From the NCBI GenBank assembly GCA_029844215.1, contig CM056724.1, forward strand, positions 82,541,093 through 82,605,092: a stretch of DNA of 64,000 nucleotides, read 5' to 3'. A program made the translations under genes and the position numbers. This stretch comes from Przewalskia tangutica (taxonomy: Eukaryota > Streptophyta > Magnoliopsida > Solanales > Solanaceae). Positions 46,197 to 57,354 of the stretch are shown in pieces. Numbering within the stretch: the stretch's first letter is position 1; every line of letters begins with the position of its first letter. Under the pieces are notes generated by a model. That model had not been told where the DNA came from. It searched no databases and saw only the letters and a list, made by a program, of their open reading frames with translations.

Positions 46197-48011
46197 ATGA
46201 TCGACTCAGGGGCTTCCGAACAGACAGGCTTAGGACTCATCTTTATTCCAAGAGATGAACCTGAAAAATCAAGAAGGGGAAATCCGAGTGTCCAGGACAA
46301 ATATCTCGCCCAGCTATTGCAACAAACGGTAAACACGCAAATCGAGATTGAGCGACTGCAAAATCTCACCAATTTGTCCATTAGTCTCAACAATTCATTT
46401 CCCGAACAAAGGATAACTACAACTACGCCACAAACCTTTCCATCGCCTGAACCTCCACTTCCCCAAAAACTCCCTCAAAATTCTCCATTAAATAACACCA
46501 ATCCACAATATGCCAACCCGCAACCCACTAATCCACACTCTGTCAACCCACAGGCTAGCCCACAAAGAAGCCAGCCGCAAAACGATCCTTCATCCTTTAC
46601 AGCCCCATATATGCCTCAATCTCCACTTACCCAAACTACCCCACTCATTCAAAATATCCCACTCACCCAAAATTACCAGGCGACTCAGCAAATGCCGATG
46701 ACACACATAGCTAACTAGAACAAGCAATATGTGCCACTGATATATGCAACGGAATCCCAACCCTTTTCTACTACCATACTAAACCTACCTCCCCAGGAGG
46801 TTGATCAATATGAGGAAATTGAAAGACGGGCGAGGATCCAGACAGATGAAAGTGTAGCGAGGGAAATACACAACCTAAAATAAGCATTCAAAAACATGCA
46901 AATGAGCAAAGGGCATGAATGGTTCGAGTATGAGGATCTTTGCATGCACCCCGATGTCGAATTACCCGCCGGTTATAAAGTGCCAAAATTCAATTTAATC
47001 GACGAGAAAGGAAACCCTCGTGCCCATTTAAGATCATACTGTGATAAATTGGTTGGAGTAGGCAAAGATCAAGCCATAATTTTGATGATGTTCGTAAGAA
47101 GCTTGATAGGTGAAACGCTCGACTGGTACACTGCACTAGTCAGAATCCGCGAAAATTGCATAGTTGGAGCCCAATGGCACAAGATTTTGTGGACAGGCTT
47201 AGATTTAACACTGACCCGATCTTGGACAGGTTTTACTTGATGAAGTTAGAAAGGAAATCCATAGAGACATTCAGGGAATACTCCATGAGGTGGAGGGCAG
47301 AAGTAGCCAAAGTTTAACCCCCGATGGAAGAAAGTGAAAAGATTACTCTCTTTGTGCAATCTATGAAAGATGTAACATATTATGAGAGAATGATAAGTGT
47401 TATAGGGCGGAGTTTCTCCGAAGTTGTGAGGATGAGAGACTTCATCGAAGAAGGTATCAAAACAGCGTTTCAAGCAACGAGTAAATCAATCCAGTCAGAC
47501 TCGTCCAACATGATCACGAACGAAGACAGAGAATTTCGACTACCTAAAAGTAAGTTTTTCGCTCTTTTCCTCTTACATAGGAGGAGCAATCAAGAAGAAG
47601 GGGGATAAAGTGTCCCCTGCCATGTCATGACAATCCAGGAACGTAGGTCAAACCAAATGTCAACCTACCAGAGCCCATCATCTCAGCCTTACTACTATGG
47701 CCAAAACGCCAAAGGCCCTCATCCTTACCACCTACACTCACTTGATCCATACCCTATTTATCATACCCAACCAAAATAGAGCACACCCCGAGCACCTACA
47801 TATCCAAGCACTCCACAATATCAACCTACATACTCACCCCGACCACAAATCCATCCACAAACGCACACAGACCTAGCACAAACTACGAAAGAAGGCATGT
47901 CAAAACCTACACACCTTTAGCTGAACCTTTACCCCAACTATATGAGAGATTGAGGAACACAGGGATACTCCAACCGATCCAAAGAACAATCTATAATCCT
48001 ATTACAACATG
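46197..48011 (+). pseudogene. Tat/Ogre-like gypsy gag (element E), broken
   Basis: From ATG 46197 one frame runs to about 47180 with stops at 46716-46718 and near 46878. It starts with a short coil (YLAQLLQQTVNTQIEIERLQ) and a long Pro/Gln/Asn-rich stretch. The Gag core follows (DVELPAGYKVPKFNLIDEKG, then AHLRSYCDKLVG and SLIGETLDWYTAL). After a frameshift near 47180 come DRFYLMKLERKSIETFREYS and MRWRAEVAK, then 47324-47608. The C-terminal landmark YTPLAEPLPQLYERLRNTGI near 47905-47965 is typical of Tat-clade Gag. The frame is then cut by Athila element F at 48017. Confidence 0.75.
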
Positions 48012-48016
48012 GTATG

Positions 48017-49216
48017 TGTTGCGATATTTCTAGATGCTTACGCAAGTGTACGTATCGTTCAAGTAATAAAGATCTGTAAGATCGGGTTTATCATCCACAG
48101 AGACTGGTTTATTAAGTACAGGTTATCTATTTTATGGTATTTATTTGGTTGACGTTCTTTAGTTTGAGAATTATCACTACGAATTATGACTAAGTGCAGA
48201 AAATAAACTAAAGATTATAACACTTTGGGTTTATAACAGTTATGAAAGGAATAGGGCTTCCAATATCCTCAACTATCCACTCTTTTACGTGTTAATGCAA
48301 TGTTAATGATTCTTCTTCTTATTAAGATAGCAGGTTAACTAATCTGTCATTATATTTCGGTTAGGACATACAAGAGCTCAACCTTGTGCAGAAACCTTCT
48401 ATATTTCTATGATAAGTTTTACCATACATGAGGATTAAGAACAATAACCTTTAAATACTATACAAGTATCGGGGTACTTTCGTCCACGATTTTACCCTAT
48501 GTCTAAACAATTACAACATATTTAGATATCACCTTTCAGACTTTTGATTCGAAATCATATAAGTGATGACAATTAATAGCTAGTTAATTATCAAGCAGTC
48601 ATAACAATATTGAATAGATCTTAATACGCTGAAGAAGAAATCAATAACTAATGCATTAACTATATGAAAGAGCTTCAAGAAGATTCGATGGAAACCCTAC
48701 TAAAGTATTTATCTCCTAAACATTGTCATGTCAAGAACTAAATTACAATCCAACATAAACTGAAATAAAGTAAAGGAAAGAAAAAGAACTTGAACAAGGG
48801 TCTCCAATTGTAGCCTCATTCTTGCCTCCCAAAAGTATGATTTGTAATATCGTATAAGCTCCCGTATAATGAGCAGGGTTTTACGATTTTATAGTTGGGA
48901 AACGTTGCCCTTTCGGACCATGAAAACGTGTCAAATTCGGCCCAAAAATAAGATTTTCCGCCTCAGCGTCGTGGCCCTGCAGGCACCACGGCGCCGAAAG
49001 TAATGCAACGAAATCAGAGAACGCATGTGTTTTAGCGCCGCAGCGCCGGCGCGTTCCTCTACCGAATTTTCTGATATTTTGTCATTTTCTCGTCCGAACT
49101 TCGTCTGATTTCTTCTATACTTCCCGGGACTTCTTAGACTTCATTTCTTGGCCTTTTTAGTGTGCAATTCCATTAACTAAAAATGACTCAAAAGTGTATA
49201 CAAAATACAATTAACA
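48017..49216 (-). repeat. 3' LTR of Athila element F
   Basis: On the minus strand from TGTTAATTGTATTTTGTATA to ATATCGCAACA. Collinear with the LTRs of element 1 (same CGATACGTACACTTGCGT near the end, same GTTGAGC.. and AAGGTTTCTGCA blocks) but clearly diverged, so a different subfamily. It contains the GC-rich modules at 48964-49060. Confidence 0.88.
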
Positions 49217-50700
49217 AACACCACCAAACTTACACTTTACTCGCTCTCGAGTAAAACACTAAACAATAAACAAAAACAAAAACAAAACAAAAACAAAGAC
49301 CCTATGAAATGGATCAAGTAGTCATAGCAATACTTCTTCAACATTATGGATGAAAGTTGGGATAATATGTTAGAACATATATAGCATGAATGTTTCAGCA
49401 ATCTAGAATTTCAAATTAGATATTTCGCAAATTCACTTAGATCACCATCACTGAAAATACAAACACCTAACCTATGCATGTCAATTCCAATCCATCTTTC
49501 CCAAAACGCTATAGATCTGTTCACTTGTTATTCTCCACTAATCATAAACATACATATTAGAGATCATCAGGACTTTTAAGGTTGTAATGTAGACTTAGGT
49601 TGGGGTAGATAAAAGTAGGCATTTAGGCTTAATTACGTACCATAAACACTTTTCATTCAACTCATTTTCCTTTTTTTTGATTTTCTTTTTAATATCATAC
49701 CTATTTTTCTCCTCTTTTATTTTGAGAGAATGGGATATATTATAAATAGCAAACACCCCAAAACTTAGACTTTTGTATATTTTTCATTAGGGTACATCAA
49801 ATTTTCACTCTCTTCTTGTTTCTTTTTCAACACCTTTCATTTCACTAACTTTCAATTATTACTTATGGCACAACACATGTAATCATAGGGTGTTAAAGAA
49901 AGATATTATTTTAGGCTCAAAAGGGCTGACTAGTGATACATTTTATGTCAGGGTAGGTAATGAATGGTCAGAAGGGCTATCAAAGAAATGTCTGAATCAT
50001 CTCCCTAAACATGTACATCTTTACTATTTCGCCTCAAATAACAAGCAAGCAGATTTTCTAGATATTTTTCAAATTTCTTTCCATAACTGACACACATAGG
50101 CTAAGCACAAATATCCCAAATAATTAGATGTTATGAATTTTTGGCATATCTAACTTAAGCACACATATTGTCACTTTTAATTCCACTACATTATCCCACT
50201 TTATCCACTCAATATCGTTATAAACTACATCATACATGATCCTAAAAAAATTCTGACTAAAAAACACACAAAACAACACAAAGACAATAAAAAAGATTCA
50301 AAAACAAAATAAGACACCCTCCCAAACTTAATCGACACATTGTCCCCAATGTGTAAAGACTAAAAATAGGGACAACTTACTGACACAACACAGCGTCAAA
50401 ACGGAGGTCTGGAAGGAAAAAATCTGGATAATGGACGACTTTTGGGCCCTCTGAAGTTTCAGCGTCGTGGCCCTGCATTTTGGCGCTACGGCGCTGCTGC
50501 CAATTTTCTCAGTTTTCAACATTTTTCGCCCTTTTCTCCTCGGAGTCAGTTCCTGATTTTATCTGTCATCCAAAAACATTAACATACCAGATCGTGAGAC
50601 TGTTCAAGACAAAATAAAACAAACTAAACCAAAATTTAATTAAAACCATTGGGTTGCCTCCCAAGTAGCGATGTCTTTAACGTCCTTTAGCCGGACACAA
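49217..50700 (-). other. Element F non-coding 3' region
   Basis: Corresponds to 5740-7212 of element 1: the shared GAGGCAACCCAATGG start (50644-50658, reversed), the GC-rich module near 50460-50505, then A/T-rich spacer. No envelope-like frame. Confidence 0.6.
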
Positions 50701-50826
50701 GTTACTTACTAAATCAAGAGGGTAGAGTGTCCCCTCCGCATATCCACTTTAGCATCATTCTTTTTCTCTTCCTTTTTTTTTTCACAGTTCTGATTTCAGA
50801 GGAATTCAATTCTTTTTCATCAATTT

Positions 50827-51536
50827 CTAGTTCAGAAGTCTTACCATCAAGGGCATCAGTACCCTTGGAACTTTCACGAGGAGCCTTTTATCAACTACAC
50901 CAACAGCGAAACATCTATCATAAACTTGTGGTTCAGGGGATGGTATGAGAACTTTGAAGATCATCTCATCCTCTTGAACTCTGAGCTTCAACTCTCCCTT
51001 CTCAACATCAATAAGTGCCCTCTCTGTGGCTAAGAATGGTCTCCCAAGGATGATGGACATATTTTCATCTTCATCCATTTCTAAAATGAGGTAATCAGTA
51101 GAAAAGATGAATTTTCCTACTTGTACCAACACATCTTCAATAATTCCTTGGGGATGCACAATCGAGCGATCAGCTAGCTGCAGGGTGACTGTGGTTGGTC
51201 TCGCCTCCCCCAAACTAAGTCTTCTAAACACAGAGAGGGGCATCAGGTTGACACTTTCCCCCAAATCATATAAAACTCTTTTACATGTAACCCTATGGTG
51301 CAAGGTAAGGTGAAACTCCCTGGATCGTTAAACTTTGGGGGAAGTTTCTTCTGCAATATAGCACTGCACTCCTTTGTCAGCACCACTGTCTCATAATCTG
51401 CCAGATTCCTCTTCTTAAAAATGATGTCTTTCATGAACTTCACATACGCTGGAATTTTCTCCAAGGCCTCAATGAATGGAAGATTGATATGCAGTTTTTT
51501 GAATTTCTCCAAAAATTTCAAAAACTGCTTATCCAA
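50827..51536 (-). pseudogene. Element F protease with gag linker
   Basis: 51536-51243 gives the linker FLEKFKKLHINLPFIEALEK and YETVVLTKECSAILQKKLPP. After a frame change near 51300 the protease runs to 50827, with active site LYDLGESVNLMPLSVF (usual DLGAS, here Glu for Ala) and IILGRPFLATERALIDVEKG near its end. It ends where RT should begin. The Glu in the active-site loop probably inactivates it. Confidence 0.75.
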
Positions 51537-51681
51537 AACCTTCTTCTACAGTCTTTGAGGGTAAGGAATTTTGTCTGTGTACCCTCTCATTATTGAGGGT
51601 GGAGCCTTCTCTAAAATAGGGTGGTCATTAGTAACCCCCTCATTTTTTGTATCCGCTGTCTTCTCCACATCATTCTCCTTC

Positions 51682-52503
51682 TCAACCACTGGCTGGGGGT
51701 GTAACATGCTCTAACTGTTTACCACTTCTCAGGATGATTACCTGACACTGCTCCCTTGGGTTCATCACTGTGTTGCTAGGGAGGTTTTCTTGCGGTCTAC
51801 TGTTCAGTGTGTGTGCCAGCTGTCCCACCTGTGTTTCCAAATTTCTGATAGAAGACCTAGTCTCTGTCATGAACTGCTGGGTCTCTGTCATAAATTTTGT
51901 TTGAGTATTGGCCAAGGATGAAATTGAGGACCTGGTTTCTGCCATGAATTGAGTCTGAGAGTTGGCCAAGGTCAATAGTGTTACTTTTATGTCATCTAGA
52001 TTCTCTTGTGGGTCTGGTGGGCTGAACTACTGTGAGGATGATGCCCGACATTATGGTTGCTGCCCTTATTCATTCTTCCATGAAAAAATTAGGTGATTTC
52101 TCCACCCCGGATTGTATGTGTTAGAGTAGGGGTTGTTGTAGGGCCTCTGAAAATTTCCCACTGCCTGAACTTGCTCTATAGGCATATTATTTGGGTCCAC
52201 TGCTGTGCATCTATCAAAAGTATGGGGAACCCCACAAATTTCACATCTCACTGGTGTCTGAAATGCTTTAACTGTCATGGTGCTCTGCTGCATCTATTTT
52301 GTCAAAGTGGCAAGCTGCGCAGTCAATGCAGTGATAACATCCAACTCATGAATCTCAGCCACTTTCCTGCTGTTCACTTCTCTCTCATCGGCCCCCTGAT
52401 GGTTGTTTGTGGCCATATCTTCTAACAGATCATGTGCCTCATTGACACTCTTTTTCATGAATGTCCCCTCTGCTGCAGCATCAATGATGGTACGAGTTGT
52501 ACC
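51682..52503 (-). pseudogene. Element F gag, C-terminal part
   Basis: Continues from the Tekay A insertion: IIDAAAEGTFMKKSVNEAHD, then LLEDMATNNHQ and LDVITALTAQLATLTK; a zinc-knuckle-like CEICGVPHTFDRC (near 52230); and repeated QFMAETRSSIS / KFMTETQ / QFMTETRSSIRNL coiled segments (51975-51780), then REQCQVIILRSGKQLEHVTP. Stops at 52291-52293 and others break the frame. Confidence 0.75.
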
Positions 52504-52508
52504 ACACA

Positions 52509-55325
52509 TGTTATACCCCGTAGTTCCAGAGTATGTATGTAAGGACGTACGTACAAATGTATAGCCCAAATAAGGTTAAGGATGAAAGATTTGTTTTTCC
52601 GACGGAAAAGATTCCGAACCTTGTGAAGGAAATTTTACGTTTTTAATATTTTAACCAATTACGGATTTTCCGAGAGATGAAATATTTTGGACCAATAGGA
52701 GGGCGACATGTGCCACCCCTTGGACGAAAATTAGTGGACAAGTGGCCAAGGCAAGTGGCCAAGTCTTGCAAGATATTTGTTGGGCAAGTGGACAAGAGGG
52801 ACCCACACAAACACATGTCCCCAATATACACCATACACATGCTTCTATCCTAGCCCTTGGTTGTCCTATATAAACCCCTCTAGTTGATGAAATCTTCCAC
52901 ACTTAGTATATTTCAAGACTTGAAAAATATTTCCCTCTCCCTTCTTGAAGTTCTCGTCCAAGCCTAGATTTCTTAACCAAACATTGTCCAATAATTCTTA
53001 AACTTCTAAGTGTTCTTCCTTGATGTATTAGGAAGATTAGTAACCAAGAGTTAGACAAGATTTCACACCCCTAACCTCAAACCCACCCCTTGGCCGAGAC
53101 ATGCCATCTCTAAAACCTAAGTGTTCTTCACTTTTTTGAGTTGGTTCTTGATTAGAAGTTGGTTAGGATCTTCTAAGGGTGACTTGTGGTGGTTTGGAAC
53201 ATAAGGATTTGGAGTTAAAACTTGCTTAGGAGCGACTTTAAGTCTTGGATATTTTTGGGCTATTTGAGGTAATGAACCTTGTCCTCTTTGTGAAGTTGAA
53301 TTTTTATGTATATTGGAAGTATATTATGGAGTATAAGATATATGGAGTAAGGTTTGGAAAGATTTGGATCTTGTTAACTTGTTAAAAGAAGACTTGGCAT
53401 GTTAGCCATTAAAATGGTAAAAATGTATCCATTACTTACTAAGAAGTTAATAACAAAGTAACTATAACTTATATTAAGATTGGAATATAAGTTGGAAGAC
53501 TAATGAAGTAATTGGATAAGTAAAATTGTAAAAGTTGGCCAAGGACCCCAACTTAAGGACTGTATTTACTTTGGACTGTATTTACTTTGGACTGTATTTA
53601 CATTGTTGTTAAGGGAAAGATTGTTAATCGCGTTCCGTTTGGGCGTGTGATCCCATTCTTTAATTATTGTTGTTGTTAAGGGGAAGATTGTTAATCGCGT
53701 CCGTTTGGGCGTGTGATCCCCTTCTTTAATTATTGTTGTTGTTAAGGGGGAGATTGTTAATCGCGTTCCGTTTGGGCGTGTGATGCCCTTCTTTAAATTT
53801 CGGAATTATTGCACCTTAAATATAATATGTTAATTACGGTTATCGGGCCTTGAAAGAGATGGAAAAGTGAGTAGAAACGGGGGAAGTGCTGCCCAATTTT
53901 CCATAGAATAAGAGATCTTACTTAGAAGAATCCTACGTAGAACTAGAAGTTGATAAGCGTGTTTTGGCTATTATAGGTTGACACTCTGCGCGCGACATAT
54001 TTGACTCGGCAAGTGGATTTAGCTGAGGAGGTATGTGATTCTTCCTATCCTCTTGAGCATGATATTTGTGAAATATATATAGTACGGTAGACGTACGTGT
54101 GTTAACTAAATTTGGTTTCACTTTGGTGTCTTTTGACTTGAGTTCTAAATAATAAGAATCTTGAATATTTCAAAAAGAGTTATGAATCATTTTTGGAAGA
54201 AAAGAAATACTTGGTTTTAAAAAGCTTAAGTGTTATACTAGCTTTATGGGAAGTTAGGTATAACGACTTAAGAAAGATAAAAAGAACGGTTTACTTATTT
54301 TTTTATAAAAGCCTTGCAATGATTTCTATAGGTGTGGTAAGTTGGTTTGATAAGTAAACATGTTATGATGCTACGTGTGTTAGTGTCTTGTGACGTTTGT
54401 GTAAGGGGTTTTTCTTGTTGTGCTTATGTTGTTTAACGATAAGCAGTTGTGCTGGTATTATATCACTTACCCCCCTGACTTGTTATGTCGAGGGTTAGCC
54501 ACCCCCGATGTGAGGAATACCACGCGTCCATGTGACCTATGCGAGTCGCGGAGTTCGGGATGATCACTCGGGTGTTACGCCGATACGAGGAATACCTCAT
54601 GCGTCCATGTGGCGCGCGACCACGGAGTCGGGGCGATGCCGCGTTAGCTACCCCGATGCGAGAATACCTCATGCGCCTAGCGCCTATGCGACCGCGGAGT
54701 TCGAGATTAGGCTCGCATAATGATACTATGGGCGATCGCCTTGCCCGATCATTAGCGCCTAGAAAAGACGATTCACGTTACATCTATTTTGCTCTTGTTT
54801 ATCTTTGTGGCACTATGCGCGTTAAATTGGGTTGTTTAAGACGTATTTGTGAACCGATTTTAAAATGTTATGATTTTATTTGATGATTTTACGATTTCAC
54901 ATACTTGGTACTGTTAATCGACTCTCCTTCGTGGCGTTCACGCCGCAGTAGAGGTACTCGATTGTTGATCCCCGCTCCTAGATCACCGCTCGCTTAGGAA
55001 AGCCCCGTTTCTCCGGAGGCTTATCTTTTGGGTATGATTTCCCTGTCATTGTAGGTTATGTACATTCTGGGGTATGGCGGGGCCCTGTCCCGTCATAGTT
55101 GATTACATTCTTAGAGGTCTGTAGTCCTGTTGTAAATTTGGGATGTATCTGTTCAGTTTTGGGTATATATATACATGCCGAAAGGCAATTTTTTCTTGAT
55201 TAATATGTTTCTCATTTTACACTGTTTTCTGTTGGTAAGTTTATATTCCGCTGGTTACTCTGATGTATATCTACTTAGATGCCCGGGTAAGGCACCAGTC
55301 ACGGGCCCGGGAACGGGTCGTGACA
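52509..55325 (+). repeat. 5' LTR of Tekay element A
   Basis: TGTTATACCCCGTAGTTCCA to CGGGTCGTGACA, 2817 bp. It contains GTACGTACG motifs near the start, two small tandem arrays (53558-53815), a GC-rich module (54470-54730) and the terminal GGCACCAGTCACGGGCCCGG shared with B and C. Confidence 0.93.
53558..53815 (+). repeat. Two tandem arrays in the 5' LTR of A
   Basis: First, GGACTGTATTTACTTT three times (53558-53604). Second, a ~72 bp unit three times (53598-53815) with TTGTTGTTAAGGGGAAGATT, GTTAATCGCGTTCCGTTTGG, GCGTGTGATCCCCTTCTTTA. The partner arrays in the 3' LTR are at 61447-61695, with the same copy number. Confidence 0.82.
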
Positions 55326-55329
55326 AAAG

Positions 55330-55341
55330 TGGTATCAGAGC
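55330..55341 (+). promoter_or_regulatory. Primer binding site of Tekay A, initiator tRNA-Met type
   Basis: TGGTATCAGAGC, 4 bases after the 5' LTR, exactly complementary to the 3' end of plant initiator tRNA-Met. The leader continues to the gag start at 55532. Confidence 0.9.
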
Positions 55342-55531
55342 AGTTAATCCTCGGAAAGTGTCTACAGACCGTATCTAGTAGAGTCTTGATTATCGGCGTG
55401 CTGTGCACCACACCAATAATCAGGAGGCTGCAGGATATTTAGGATTGGTTTCCATTCTTCTCACTCTGAGATCGTGCCTTAGAGCTGTGTTATAAATTGG
55501 ACTCTTTCTAACGCATTCTTATGTACCAGCT

Positions 55532-56700
55532 ATGCCTCCACGCAAGACAACCCGGGCCTAGAAGGGCAAGGCAGCTGAGGGAGCTGCTAGCAGGACACCG
55601 AGGGTCACGAGGGCACAGGCCCAGTCCTTACCAGAGGTGGTGCTACAGACGGCGAGTTCCACGACGCCACCAGCCCCAGCAGAGTTTAGAGCCGCAGCAG
55701 AGGCTACTGAGACCACGGTACCTGCGCCTCCAGTCCCACAGCCTGGAGCAGAGGAGATGGGTTACAGGGAGATGGCCCAGTTACTAGCCAGGATCGTGGC
55801 ACGGCACGAGGATAGGCTGGATGCAGCAGTTCCAGTAGCACCCGTAGTTCACCCCAGATCGGATAGTTTGAGACTACGGGATTTTCTGAGTTGCAGCCCG
55901 CCAGAGTTCTACGGGTCGAGGCCTGAGGATGATCCGCAGGAGTTCATCCGACAGTTACAGCGGATCATGAGAGTGATCAAGGCTTCGGAGACCGAGTCAG
56001 TGGTCTTAGGTTCGCATCGGCTGCGTGATACTGCAGTCGACTGGTTTGATTCGTGGGAGCTATCCCGGGGAGAGCATGCGCCTCCAGCTGTATGGGACGA
56101 GTTCTCAGAGGCTTTCCTTGGCCATTTCTTGCCGCCACAGATGAGGAGAGCACGGGCCGACAGATTTCTGATGCTGAGACAGAGAGGGCGTACGGTTCGG
56201 GAGTACAACGTGGAGTTCGACTCGTTGGCTCGATATGTCCCTGCGTTAGTAGAAGACATGGAGGACAGAGTGCACCGCTACGTCACCGGGCTTGATGACT
56301 ATTTGGCAGAGGGTTGCTCGGGTGTAGCACTTCAACCGGGCATGGATATTTACCGCATGCAGGCTTATGCACTGGGATGTGAGGAGCGTAGAGGCCAGCG
56401 GGTTGTCAGATATCAGCAGAAGAAGGCCAGGACGGCAGGGTCCTTTGGTAGCTCTCGGGCGACGACCAAGAAGAAGACTAGATTTGCCCTCGCCAACTCA
56501 GAGCACTCCTACACCGCCTTCAGATGCCAGGTATTCAGGGCGTGTCGGGCCCCGGGCTTGACTTCGAGGTAGCAGGGTACTAAACGATCGAGGTCCTCTC
56601 AGTGTGTCCGATGTGGTAGATCCCATTACGGGAGTTGTGGTACTATTTCGGGAGCTTGTTACACTTGCGGCGGCAGGTCACTTTGCGAGATGTCCACCAG
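55532..56700 (+). pseudogene. Tekay A gag (stop at codon 10, frameshift before the zinc knuckle)
   Basis: ATG 55532 gives the usual MPPRKTTRA start, then TAG at 55559-55561. The same frame runs open to 56572. The Gag core reads FLSCSPPEFYGSRPEDDPQE, FIRQLQRIMRVI, and WDEFSEAFLGHFLPPQMRRA, RADRFLMLRQ (about residues 85-190 of the open frame). After a frameshift near 56520-56570, a zinc knuckle CVRCGRSHYGSC and the start of a second one (CYTCGG) are seen near 56600-56680. Gag would pack the RNA into particles. Confidence 0.85.
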
Positions 56701-56859
56701 CAGCGTAGATGGTGGGGTTCACCTACGTGGTCTTTCGCGGTCTTCATCTCCCATAGATTACTCGCCCGGCGGGGTGCTCATGGGCGGAAGGTCGCGGCAG
56801 GTCATGGCAGGGGTCCTAGTTCCAGCGGTCTTCAGAACCGCATATATGCCATGTCCAGC

Positions 56860-57230
56860 CGCCAGGACCAGGAGGCGTCACCGGATGTCGTCACAGGTAC
56901 ATTATTAGTTTCATGTTGTGACGTGTATGCCTTGATAGATCCGGGTTCTACCTTGTCCTATATATCTCCCCATATTGCTAGTAAGGTAGGGATAGAGCCT
57001 GAGTCCATAGACCTTTGAGGTAGCTACGCCATGATGGTGATTCGTGGTAGCCGGGTATATAGGGCTTACGGTGACTATATGCATTCGCCGCACTAGCCGA
57101 CTTGATAGAGTTGGATATGACCGATTTTGATGTGATCATGGGTATGGATTGGTTAGCTTGCTACGCCAATGTAGATCGTAGGAGAGAGTGGTACGGTTCG
57201 CTTTCGGGAGCCGATTATCGAGTGGGAGGA
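56860..57230 (+). pseudogene. Tekay A aspartic protease
   Basis: VVTGTLLVSCCDVYALIDPG, STLSYISPHIASKVGIEPES (about 56890-57010) includes the DPGST active site. The frame stops at 57016-57018. A second frame from 57102 gives LDMTDFDVIMGMDWLACYAN, the C-terminal half. One indel separates them. Confidence 0.82.
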
Positions 57231-57354
57231 ACACCGTGTCGCCGAGGGATAGGTTTATTTCCTACCTCGAGCCGGGAAGATGGTGCGAAGGGTATATCTA
57301 CCATCTCATTCGGGTGTTTGATACTGAGGCCGAGATACCAGACCTTTAGTCAGT

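Noticed and set aside
46197..46718. Pro/Gln/Asn-rich 173-codon frame as a host low-complexity protein
   Set aside because: The same frame continues past the stop into an unmistakable Tat-type Gag core, so it is the Gag N-terminal region.
53598..53815. Tandem 72-bp units as a possible host minisatellite
   Set aside because: The same array with the same copy number is in the other LTR of element A (61492-61695), so it belongs to the element.
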